Shown here in pieces: positions 44,401 through 53,908 of a DNA stretch of 64,000 nucleotides (the stretch's first letter is position 1; the number at the start of each line of letters is the position of its first letter). The notes under the pieces are model-generated. The model made no database searches, was not told the origin of the DNA, and saw nothing but the letters and a program-made list of their open reading frames with translations. This stretch comes from Syncephalastrum monosporum B8922 (taxonomy: Eukaryota; Mucoromycota; Mucoromycetes; Mucorales; Syncephalastraceae): NCBI GenBank assembly GCA_000697355.1, contig JNEN01001278.1, positions 1-64,000 on the forward strand. The letters are read 5' to 3'. The position numbers and the translations under genes are program-made.

Positions 44401-47299
44401 GGGTACCGCACGCCGTTTGTGGTGCCTGTGGTAAACGACAACATAAACGAACAGTTCGCGCTGGCCTGTCGGATAGAAACACTGCTGTCAGAGGGAGAGG
44501 GAGAGGAAGAGCCGCTGCAACGGAAGGGCCCAGACGAGTCTAGTCCTCATGACTGCAGAGGCCACCGTATAGCCTTCCGGAGATCGGGGTTAAGGCACGG
44601 CGGAAAAACGAGGAGAAGTCGGGGATCCGGATCCAGGCAATGTCCTGCTTCGTCCAACAGAACCGTACGACGACGTTGGAGATGTGTGAATCCAAGCGTT
44701 GATGCACTTGAGCTGGAGGGCGCAATGTTGGACGAGAGGATCCACTACGCCAACGCCGCTCTGCGGTCAGGGGCCTCTGAGAGCGGAAGACCTGACCGGC
44801 AAGCACCCACAGCTAGTGCGTAAGAGACGGAAAAATGGAAAACGAGACGGGCTGGCGAGACGAAAGGAAAGGCGAAGAAATGACAAGACAGGCACGCGCG
44901 CCCGTCGGAATGTCAGTGCATTCCCTATTAAGGAAGCAAGAGGCATTTTTCATCTGCTCGGTAGCTGTTCTTTCTGGAGATAACCCTATACTTAATACGT
45001 GTGAGTGAGCAGTTTGGCATATACCTTGGCATCGCAAATATAGAGAGACCAAGCTTTGTATGACAAAGACACACTAGAAAATTGAGCAGACTGTGGAGAA
45101 AAAGAAAGAAAGAAAGGCGAGAGATAGAGAAGTTCATGTCCGTATCATCCGTACTTTGGAATACATCGTGGGATCTTCTCAAGATGAACATTGGCCGTCT
45201 TTCTTTTGTAAGATAATAAAAGACATCCTTTTGCATATCTTAAAATTGCATCTTGGTTTTGCGTATAAAAGGAGATTATGTGTAGGTTCTCAAGGAATAC
45301 ATTACTGGCCAATCTAAAATTCGTTGACAGCCTCAGTACTACATGGTGTCATCGGCTGAGATTCAAAACTGAAGAGCATAAAATGACACCTCATCCAAGT
45401 CCATTTTATCTTCTGTCCCTGTTTCCCATTTTATATTTTTGTATCTCTTCTTTGTATCATGTCATTGACTCATTAAATCTCGACACCGCTACACATTTCT
45501 ACAGCTGTTATAAAGTCATTAGTTGCTTTTCTCTCGAACGAACCAATATTCGTAACTCATTCGAATAAGCGCTCAAACAACGACGGTCGTCAGTCCACGA
45601 ACAAAGACAACAAGTTTAATGGTTTCAGAGTCGAATAATATCTCATCCGAACAAGGAGAATGAATTTTTTCAAAACGAACAAGAACAAAGAATTGTTTAT
45701 TGCCGACCCCTGCTGACAGTGACGGTGATGATCAGCTAGCCTTGCTCAAACAGCAACCAGCCAAAAGCAGCCGTGCGAGATTGGGCCAGAGACTGGCTGC
45801 CTGCCACCCTGTACCTCTCGGAAGAGGTGCAATGAAAGAAACTGTTGTTGGCCGAACTTGCTGATTTACGATCCCCTGGAACTATATGACAAGCTGTTAA
45901 ATATAACGTTCTGGCGGACACAGACAATGTCGACCCAGCTCCAGTGCCTCAAGCCGATCCTCTGGAAGCTCTGGCTATGGGCCATCTCAACGCCCAGATT
46001 TTTGGAGACCTGAGCACAGTGCTCAGCGAAGGGCCTTGCCCTATCGATCTGCTGCTCCGACAGCCATTACCCAACGACTGGACCATGCCGACACCCACGT
46101 TATCGCCTCCTTGTTTCAGACGGACTGCGATACTGGTACCCCTGCCTTCCACGCAGCCACCAGATCTGAAAACCTGATGCCTCGCACTATAGCCAGTACC
46201 TTTCGATGCTCGCCTCACCAAGTTTCATTGTCGTGCTTTCACCGTTTGCTCGCACGCGAACAATACATAGAAATGGACGATGAACTATCAGAAATCCTGA
46301 ATACCGATTGGAATCGGCGACCGTGGTTGCGGTATTGCTGCGTGAAGATGTTCGAGGGACTGATCCTGTTGGATTCTTTAAAGGCATAATGCACGAGATA
46401 TCGTCATCGCATATTTTACTTACTTTTTTATAACAGGCTCCTTGTCTGCTCAGCTGAAGTTTACGGTCGTACGGCAGACATTGACGCACATTACGAAAAA
46501 ATCAAAGCAACCAAGACGCAAGTCTTACCCACATCGCAGCCGTCAACCGCAACAAGATACCCCAATGTGGAAGCGAGGGTTATTTTAGATGACAAGAGTA
46601 CAAAGCTGATAATAGGCTCAAAGTCTATGTCGGTCCTTGTTACAAGCTCAGTTCGCATGGACTGTCAGCTGGCAACCAGCAGATCTCTCTGTATTTTATC
46701 TCTGCACAGGCAAACTACAATGCACATGGCACTGAGTATTGTCTCTCCAATTTAATAAATACAGTAGTGCTGTATATGCGCACATATGTGCAAAGAGCGG
46801 ATGTACTATTCGCATCGCTATTACTGCAGTCCGTGCTGCACCGTGTCTTAATGAACAGTATATTACCAAGGCTAGACCGAGAGCGTTATACTGGCAGATA
46901 TGAGCTCTGCGGACTCCTCAACAACAGTTTACGGGAAGTTCCCATAATGTTCTCTCCAAATCTTGTTTCGTCCGGACCTCCTCCGCATGAAATAGTCTAT
47001 CCCGGTCATAGTCTCATCCCCGTGAATTCATTCAGACCCTTGCCCCAAACCTGCCTGTGTCTTTAAAACGCTGATCTTCATTCAAAGCGGAAATTAGTAA
47101 TACAGTTTGTTTCACGATTGTTTCATAGTACAAGGCATTCTATATGCTACAGTTTTGACTCCCGGCTGCTTTGCCACAAGCATGGTAAAGACATGTCGTA
47201 ATTTGTAACACACTTGGGCATCTGTAAGGTCGTAGTTCGCTTTCCCTAACATGCTTTTCTTTATGCTTCCCTTTTACTCCTTTCAAAAACCTTTATTAC
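44401..47299. other. Decayed intergenic region, 2.9 kb, no confident gene
   Basis: Several ORFs of 80-150 codons on plus (44359-44823, 45944-46177, 46036-46389, 46767-47066) have reasonable amino-acid mixtures. However, they overlap in different frames, lack recognisable motifs and are not joined by convincing splice sites. They may be remnants of a mobile element or of genes disrupted when the neighbouring SNF2 segment was duplicated. Nothing more can be supported. Confidence 0.4.
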
Positions 47300-48485
47300 T
47301 GAAGAAAGCTTTTGAGAGTAGTTCATTACCCTGTTTTCCATTTGAGATTTTCAGGATCAGGTTGGGTTAAGTGAAGAAAAGGAGTTGCACATCATCAAGT
47401 GTCTCCACATGGTAAATGAATGGAAAGACCATGCAACAGGAGAAGGTACTGCAACCGTTCTTGCTGACACATCTCAAGATGTAGGGGCTACTGTCTGATA
47501 ATGCTGAACATGCTATCAACTGTAAGTAGTCTGCTCTACAGGCGTGACTCCCTTCATAGATGAAGCGCCATGGCATGCTAAACCCGAATAATAGCGCTGG
47601 AATGGGTACGGCACTCTTATTTCTTTTTTTTTTTTTTTTTTGCATGAATGTGATCTCATATATTGTTGGAGACCTAAAACACCACCCTGCAACTGCGCAA
47701 ATTCGACATTCACCGCGAACGGTCAACCCATACAAGATCACCAATGAGCTCCCCCCCCCTCCCTACCGCACCTCGAGTAAATTTGAGCTCTTGAACCGTT
47801 TGCTTCTAAAGTTGCAGACAAGCGGAAACCAGGTGAGTTTCCGGCTCCTGAGCACTGATAGTCTACACCGTGGTTATTTATTTGTTTCTATTTTTTTTTT
47901 TTTTTTGCCTCAAATGACACAAAGTATGGAGTTTATGGAGCATTCTGTCTGTAGCAGGACTATCGGTAACGACAAATGAGAAGATCGATCCCTGCTACTG
48001 ATATTGTTCAAGACACCAGACTCACCTACTTTTTGTTCTTGTTGAGTACGCGTGCTGATGGTCTAGGTCCAAATTTGCAGACAGCCGACACTGCTGTTAT
48101 CTTTGACTCTGACTGGCAAATCTTTTTCTCTTCAAAAGGTGCCAATCAAGGGCACAAAGGTTGATTTTTGATCCTTGCTGGGAACCCGCACCAGCATCTG
48201 CAGGCGCAGAATCGTGCTCACAGTGTTGGTCAGACCAACCAGTTCATAAAAAAGTGAGCCTCCGGAAATATATCGCACGAGTTGTGCGGATATCAGTGAA
48301 GAGATGACTGATATGGCCCAACTCGGCCGTGGTTAGCGATCGCGTGAAGCGATCCAGTACGATGATGGTATGACGGAAGGGCAGTGGTTGCATCAAATTG
48401 AACTGGACAGTAGTCCGCGGAAGCGCGCGGGAGGAACGCCACATTCAGGCGATGCGGGCAAGAAACGGAGCCGTTTGGAATAAAC
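47300..48485 (+). pseudogene. Degenerate duplicate of the SNF2 3' half
   Basis: Blocks match the intact SNF2 gene at 41500-43116 in order. They include the exon 6 end (ATCATCAAG...CTCCACA), exon 7 (CTGCAACCGTTCTTGCTGAC), exon 8 (CCATACAAGATCACCAATGAG) and exon 9 (GTACGCGTGCTGATGGTCTAGG). The final 170 nt up to the stop TAA at 48483 also match. A stop replaces the codon after CTCAAGATG in exon 7. A C-run is inserted in exon 8. About 390 nt corresponding to 42508-42894 are deleted, and introns have gained T-runs. It cannot encode an ATPase. Homology continues past the stop into the 3' flank. Confidence 0.9.
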
Positions 48486-48599
48486 GTACTAAATGCACAT
48501 ATATATACATGAACGTTTACGCAAACGTAAAATACAGTTATCACGTTGCTCACTTGCCATTCCTCTATGGACCATTGGTGTCACACAGCGTGGTCTCGC

Positions 48600-48780
48600 G
48601 CGTTGGGAGTACATATACGTCCAAAGAACCTGTTCTGTTACATTTGTAACTGTGATTAAGATCTTTTCTTTCCGTGTGTACTCCCACCTGGTATCCCCCT
48701 TCCATCCTTGCTGCCAGGAATTTAGATCCATTCCTAACACCTTCTGCTCCCCACACACCTTGGTAAAAAAGCTTCATAGA
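48600..48780 (-). pseudogene. Degenerate duplicate of the 49-aa gene
   Basis: The exon 2 equivalent reads WGAEGVRNGSKFLAARMEGG against WGTEGVRNGSKLMAAKMEGG in the intact gene. The splice acceptor TTTTTTAG of the intact gene is TTTTTTAC here, so splicing is broken. A 1-bp shift follows the conserved block, and the reading then continues in another frame. No exon 1 equivalent is seen. The copy travelled with the SNF2 3' end. Confidence 0.7.
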
Positions 48781-49163
48781 ACTTATACGACATTCCAGGA
48801 AAGTACCATGAGTGAAAATGAACGTGTAACTCCAAGAACGATGCAATAGAAAGCGTGAAGCTGGTTGAAAATAACTATGAAGGAGGGAAAAATGGATCAT
48901 GGGGTTTGATTCGTGGCACTTTGTGATATCGAATCAAACGAAACCATGCCGACGCATAATCATGAATGATTGGACAAAATAAAGAAGAGAGACGACACAG
49001 ATTACATGAGAGTATCCTCTTCTTTTCTTCACCCCTTTTTTCTGTAATAATAAGCCTTCCGCTCTTCTTTTCTCCTTCCTCTCTCTGTCTTGGCATCCAT
49101 AGAAGCAATTATCGACGTCAATTAATTATCTGGATTCTTCCTCTTTAATATCCGCACATTGCC

Positions 49164-49823
49164 ATGTCATTTTCGCTCGAGCCCACGTTTATCGCTGACG
49201 ATGTGGATCCTGCAGCATGGCCCAGTAGCTACTACGGACGCACACGTCGTATTGATCTTGCCAAGCTGTATCGCGACACATTGCTTGCATCACAACAGCA
49301 GTCTGGGAAAGAAGGCGAGTGCAAACGTCTCAGCAAGCCACGCCGAGCAGTGAGCTTCGCCGTTGGCCCACCTACGGTGCATGAATATGAGGCAGAAGAT
49401 CAAAACGAGGTGCTACACATACGACGCTCGTTACTCAGCAGAAAACCATATCTCCAGCTGTGGGACATAAGTCAGAAAGATCTGCGACCTGTACCTAATG
49501 AGCAGTATCACAAGAAGCCAAAAGTCAGCAAACAGCAAAGTGGTGATCCTGAGACAGAAGAGGACATGGAGTATTATGGAGATATTGAAGACGAGAAAGA
49601 GTGGCTGCTGAAGCAGCATGGGCTACGACAGTCAGGACAGCCACAGCAAAATTTGCCGCCTTCTCCACCGCTGTCACCTGGAGCAACAGCAGACAGCGAG
49701 CCGCTTGCATGGATAAAGCCCGCGCAAACGCGGTCGTCTCCAGCACGATTGATGAGCCTGACGCTGTCTCGGATAAAATGCCCCTGGACACCAACAAGCA
49801 AGCGGCGGGCGCCCCTGCTGTAA
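49164..49823 (+). CDS. Hypothetical protein with PP1-docking RVxF motif, 219 aa
   Basis: This is a single-exon ORF starting MSFSLEPTFIADDVDPAAWP. Around residues 65-80 lies KPRRAVSFAVGPPTVHEYE. RAVSF fits the (K/R)xVxF docking motif for protein phosphatase 1, and a preceding RLS plus flanking basic residues could allow phospho-control. A second conserved-looking block is LLSRKPYLQLWDISQKDLRP. The C-terminal third is acidic then Pro/Ser-rich (PPSPPLSPG). No membrane segment or enzyme motif is present. The pattern suggests a PP1-interacting regulatory protein, but RVxF motifs occur by chance. I do not know the family name. Confidence 0.7.
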   Translation: MSFSLEPTFIADDVDPAAWPSSYYGRTRRIDLAKLYRDTLLASQQQSGKEGECKRLSKPRRAVSFAVGPPTVHEYEAEDQNEVLHIRRSLLSRKPYLQLWDISQKDLRPVPNEQYHKKPKVSKQQSGDPETEEDMEYYGDIEDEKEWLLKQHGLRQSGQPQQNLPPSPPLSPGATADSEPLAWIKPAQTRSSPARLMSLTLSRIKCPWTPTSKRRAPLL

Positions 49824-50101
49824 TCTTCCCTTATATCCCCATCTCTTCCATCATAACTGACTTCATGGTATTATTTTGTTTATACTTTCATCCTCTTTGG
49901 AGTCTGTGCTTTTCAATTTGTTTTCACCTTTGTGCCAAAAAAGGCAAGTGGAAAACAATTCAAAACTCAAGATAAAGAAATCAAAAGGCAGCACCATTGC
50001 TACTTCTTCCTGCTTTGCTGTTTCTCCTTTTTCCGTTTTAATTTTTCGGCTGTTCTTTACTCTCCCTCAACTTGATTTCTCATTGTGTATTTATCCCTCA
50101 T

Positions 50102-52072
50102 ATGGACTCAACAGCATCGCCGTCGTCATCATCCTCCTCTCCGCCGCGCCTGCTGAACCGTGTTTCGGGGTTCTTCATGCAAAAAAAGCCGGCAGGCCGT
50201 GAGCTTGGTGGCAGCCAAACAGCCAGCAGTATCCCGAGCGCTGTCATGGAAGAAGATGCGCAGTCGTCCAGGGCGGACTCTATGTTTTCTTCGCTCTCGT
50301 CCATCCGGCCCAACCCCAACTCGCCTCCGCCCTTGCGCACGGTCCGGCTTGACCAACCCATTGTCCACGACTCGCCCTCTCCCATCACTCCGCCTCCATC
50401 GGCCTCACCCAGCAAGATGCGGCCAGAAGAGGTTGACGCCGCGTTCGATCAGCTGATGCAAGAATATGCACTTGCGGCCAACATCCGCCCTAGCCTCACT
50501 CAGCTGACCACTGAGCAAAAAAGCGCCTTGTTACAATCGAGTAAGGCGCGCACCCAGCGCAAGAGCTCAACATTCTCGGCCGCAACCCAGTTCTTTAGTA
50601 CGCTCAGGGGTAGCAAAAACAATAGTAATCATTATGGTACGGTTGCAACTTCCTCGGAAGTGTTTGCTAGCCACCAGGTCGCCCTTCCAACCGACCTTTT
50701 CGCGGCATCCGATGCCGCCGAGCAGAAGCGCCGCATGATAGGCGCCCCAAAACGCAGCAAACTTAAATCATCGCCACAGTATTTTGTACGTCTTCTGAAT
50801 GAAACACCGGCCCGCTCTCTCGAAGACACGGATGTTTCTGACCTACGCATTTTCTTGCGTAACGTCGTTGTCAGGTACATGACCTACAATCAAGTTGGGG
50901 GAGGGGATGTAAGGCTAACGCGTACTTTATGCGTTCTAATGGATAGCTGGACCACGGAATTTCTCGCGTTGGGAGGATATGAAGCTATCGGGAACGTCTT
51001 CCGACAAATGCAACACGTGCCGAAACGGATGCCATCCGACGACAAATTGCTGCAGCAATTTGCAAAGTGCTTCAAGGCTATCATGACTCACGAAGCGAGT
51101 GGCATCGAAAAAGTGCTGACGGACCCGTCGCCACTCGTGCATGTGCGCGATCTTTTGTTTGGCCCCGCCGACCCAAAAGTCAAGGCTGTGTATGGCCTTG
51201 ACATTGTGACGCGTGGCCAGCTTTTACAGCTCCTCTGTACTCTTCCGTCACTCCAGGTCACGACGCGGGATGGCCGCTATATCCACGGCTACGATGTGCT
51301 CTGCGGCTTGCTCCTTGACAAGGCTGATGTCGAAGAGGATGAGAAGAAAGACACCAACTACCCGTTCCGCATGTCGCTCAAGGCCGATCCTCAGACGGTG
51401 ATGAAAATGATTGTCAAGGACGGGGTTGCACCTCGTTACACAGCCTGGATGCGAGAGATCCAACACACAGTGGATCGACATATCGAGCCTATCACATTCC
51501 TGGCGCAGGTCCTGGATTATCGGTTCGAGAGCGCCTTTCGCCAGCTAAAGTCCTCTCCTCAGCAGACACAACCGCAAGTCAATACACTGCCGAGCGGCGA
51601 GCCTGAAGGTCTCGTCATGGTCGATGAGGGCGTTGTAGACTATTTGATTACGCATCTTCGGTTGATTTTCACCCTGGTGATGACGCCACCCACGCAGTTC
51701 CAGGGCGAATATGACGACTATCAGCAGGAGAAGGTGCGGCTGGAAATCATGCTCTCTGGCTTTGACAAGACTGCCAAAGCACTTCAACAGTGCCCGCATC
51801 CGACCTTGTACGCTTCATATGTCCGCTACCTTCAACCGCTCATCAGCCCGCGGGCCGATCTGACGATACCGTCCATGTCCTCGTCCGCGTCTTCGACCTC
51901 CACTGTGGACGATCTCATGGCGCGCTGGAACCGCGAAATGACCCTCCATCAACCACAGCAGCAGCAACCCAATGATAATGCCTCGTCGTCATCTTCATGG
52001 CAAGATACGGACGATGATGAAGATCTGGAAAACTATGATGATATTTTTGATACGGATGAAGCTTCTCTGTAG
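50102..52072 (+). CDS. Formin GBD/FH3-domain protein lacking FH1-FH2, 656 aa
   Basis: The ATG at 50102 begins MDSTASPSSSSSSPPRLLN. After a Ser/Pro-rich N-terminus (about 1-115) comes an armadillo-like region typical of the diaphanous GTPase-binding and FH3 domains: VDAAFDQLMQEYALAANIRP, SPQYFVRLLNETPARSLEDT, LRIFLRNVVVRYMTYNQVGG, FLALGGYEAIGNVF, YGLDIVTRGQLLQLLCTLPS. In formins this part binds Rho-type GTPases and autoinhibits the actin-nucleating FH2 domain. Here no poly-Pro FH1 or FH2 follows. The ORF ends in a Gln/Ser stretch and an acidic tail (DTDDDEDLENYDDIFDTDE), with intergenic DNA beyond. It is probably a Rho effector or polarity regulator. No introns are seen. Confidence 0.85.
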   Translation: MDSTASPSSSSSSPPRLLNRVSGFFMQKKPAGRELGGSQTASSIPSAVMEEDAQSSRADSMFSSLSSIRPNPNSPPPLRTVRLDQPIVHDSPSPITPPPSASPSKMRPEEVDAAFDQLMQEYALAANIRPSLTQLTTEQKSALLQSSKARTQRKSSTFSAATQFFSTLRGSKNNSNHYGTVATSSEVFASHQVALPTDLFAASDAAEQKRRMIGAPKRSKLKSSPQYFVRLLNETPARSLEDTDVSDLRIFLRNVVVRYMTYNQVGGGDVRLTRTLCVLMDSWTTEFLALGGYEAIGNVFRQMQHVPKRMPSDDKLLQQFAKCFKAIMTHEASGIEKVLTDPSPLVHVRDLLFGPADPKVKAVYGLDIVTRGQLLQLLCTLPSLQVTTRDGRYIHGYDVLCGLLLDKADVEEDEKKDTNYPFRMSLKADPQTVMKMIVKDGVAPRYTAWMREIQHTVDRHIEPITFLAQVLDYRFESAFRQLKSSPQQTQPQVNTLPSGEPEGLVMVDEGVVDYLITHLRLIFTLVMTPPTQFQGEYDDYQQEKVRLEIMLSGFDKTAKALQQCPHPTLYASYVRYLQPLISPRADLTIPSMSSSASSTSTVDDLMARWNREMTLHQPQQQQPNDNASSSSSWQDTDDDEDLENYDDIFDTDEASL

Positions 52073-52255
52073 CATATATCTTACCGTCATACCCATTGAT
52101 ACCCCCTTCCCATAAATGCACAATCAAGCTTATCGACAACCATCCACTCGGTCACATATCATGAGCACACATAAAGTATATACATACAGGAAGTTCCCCA
52201 ACTCGAATAAAAAAATAAATGGAATTTATATGAAAACAGGGAGTATACAATATAT

Positions 52256-53086
52256 TTACATAGCCTGGTAGCCACCATCCACAAACAGATCCGAACCCGT
52301 CACATACGTACTTGCGTCGCTTGCAAGGAAGCAGACAGCACCCTTAATCTCCTTGGGCTGGCCCATGCGCTTCATAGGCGACAATTCTTCCCACGCCTTG
52401 GCGAGGTCAGGGCGCTTCTCGATAAATTGCTCGAGCATATCGGTGCGCATGTAGCCAGGGCAGATTGCGTTAACGCGGACACCACGAGTACCCCATTCGT
52501 AGGCAAGGCATTTCGCCATCATGCTGACGGAGGCCTTGGTGCAGTTGTAGCCGCATTGGAACTGGGGTTGATTCGCGAGATAGGCAGAGACGCTCGACAT
52601 CAGGATGATGCTGCCCTTGCCGGCCTCGAGCATATACTTGGAAACGGCCTGGACACCCGTAAACACACCGTGAACGTTCACGTCAAAAAGACGGTTCCAA
52701 TCCTTCATATCAAATGTCTCAGCCGGGCCGCCGATTGAGATGCCGGCGTTGGCCACGAAGACGTCGATACGACCGAACTCGCTGTGAATCTGGTCCACAG
52801 CAGCCGCAAAGGCAGCCGCGTCGCTCACGTCAGCTTTGTACGCCTTGCAAACCACACCAAACTCCTCGGCAATGGCCGCCGCGGTATCATGCGTCTTGTC
52901 GCTCGAGACATACATCAGTGCCACGTCGGCTCCGGATTGTGCCAGGCCCCTGCAGATCTCGAGACCAAGGCCTCTATGCTTGACGTGAATATGAAGAACC
53001 TATGCACATACGTGCCTGTACGCGTACCTGGCGCCACCGGTGACAATCACCTTCTTTCCTTTAAGACTGAACTCGGGGAGCGACAT
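52256..53086 (-). CDS. Short-chain dehydrogenase/reductase, sorbose-reductase-like
   Basis: Exon 1 is 53028-53086 (MSLPEFSLKGKKVIVTGGA) and exon 2 is 52256-52973, giving 258 aa, the usual classical SDR length. The cofactor motif TGGARGLG is formed across the junction (residues 16-23). VANAGIS is the NAG motif and LMSSVSAY holds the catalytic Ser. YNCTK supplies the catalytic Tyr and Lys (YxxxK), and INAICPGYMRTDM follows. The C-terminus DLFVDGGYQAM is standard. It resembles fungal NADPH-dependent sorbose/xylulose or polyol reductases. The exact sugar substrate cannot be told. It is a cytosolic tetramer by family. Confidence 0.92.
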
Positions 53087-53908
53087 GGCGTTATGAAAGT
53101 TTCAAACAAGAAAAGAAAGAGAGAAAAAGAGAAAAGAAGTAGCACTCAACTCCTGTTCAACAGGACGGTAAGCTCCAGCATTTATCCTTCTGCAGAAAAC
53201 TCAGCTGAAAAAACAGTGTTACCAGACCTTGGATAAAATAATCCGGTTGGTCCAGTTTCGCGGCCTCTTTCCGAACGTCATTCGAACACGGAGATCTTGC
53301 GTGCGGGGTACTACTTTTTAGTCTCTGTCTCGGGATATTTTAGCTTCCATGGCTTTTATTTTCAACTATGAGTATATTGTAGCTTCACTTCGCGTTCCTG
53401 GTTGCGTGACGCCTTTTAACGTGAAGCAGAGATAGAAACAATGCTCATCTGCGGTTTCAAAACCATCTTATATTGATTGCCGCGGAGGCTGTACATTTTA
53501 CTTGATTCTGTTCCTTCTCGTCCGTTTGAGGCGGTCCTAGTTATAAATTCTCTGCAACGTTGGCCACGCGGGAAGGATAAGGGAAATGGTAGAGTGATAT
53601 AAATTATTTGCGGGTTTATGCCGATTTAACGTACCAAAGGTACAAATATTCTTATGTAACTTGCGAAATCATCACCACCCTGTAGCACGTCTGTACACTT
53701 GTAGACAAGTTACTCTCATCAAACATGGAAGTAGTTGTCACGTGGCCCACACGGACTTCAGGCGTGAACTGACAGTAGCGTACATATTTTTTGTGCATGT
53801 TGCCATGTAAAAAAAAGAAACCCTTCATCATGTATTGTAAATCGATAATTTCGTAAGCAGAAAATAAATGATGGGAGGCGGGCGGATTCGGCAATGCACA
53901 TTTGCTAT
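53087..53908. other. Intergenic region, 0.8 kb
   Basis: This is the promoter side of the SDR gene and the 3' flank of the Gln-rich regulator (both minus). It is A/T-rich with no gene recognised. Confidence 0.5.

Noticed and set aside
45944..47066. Possible multi-exon gene in the decayed interval
   Set aside because: ORFs lie in different frames without convincing donor/acceptor pairs or motifs.
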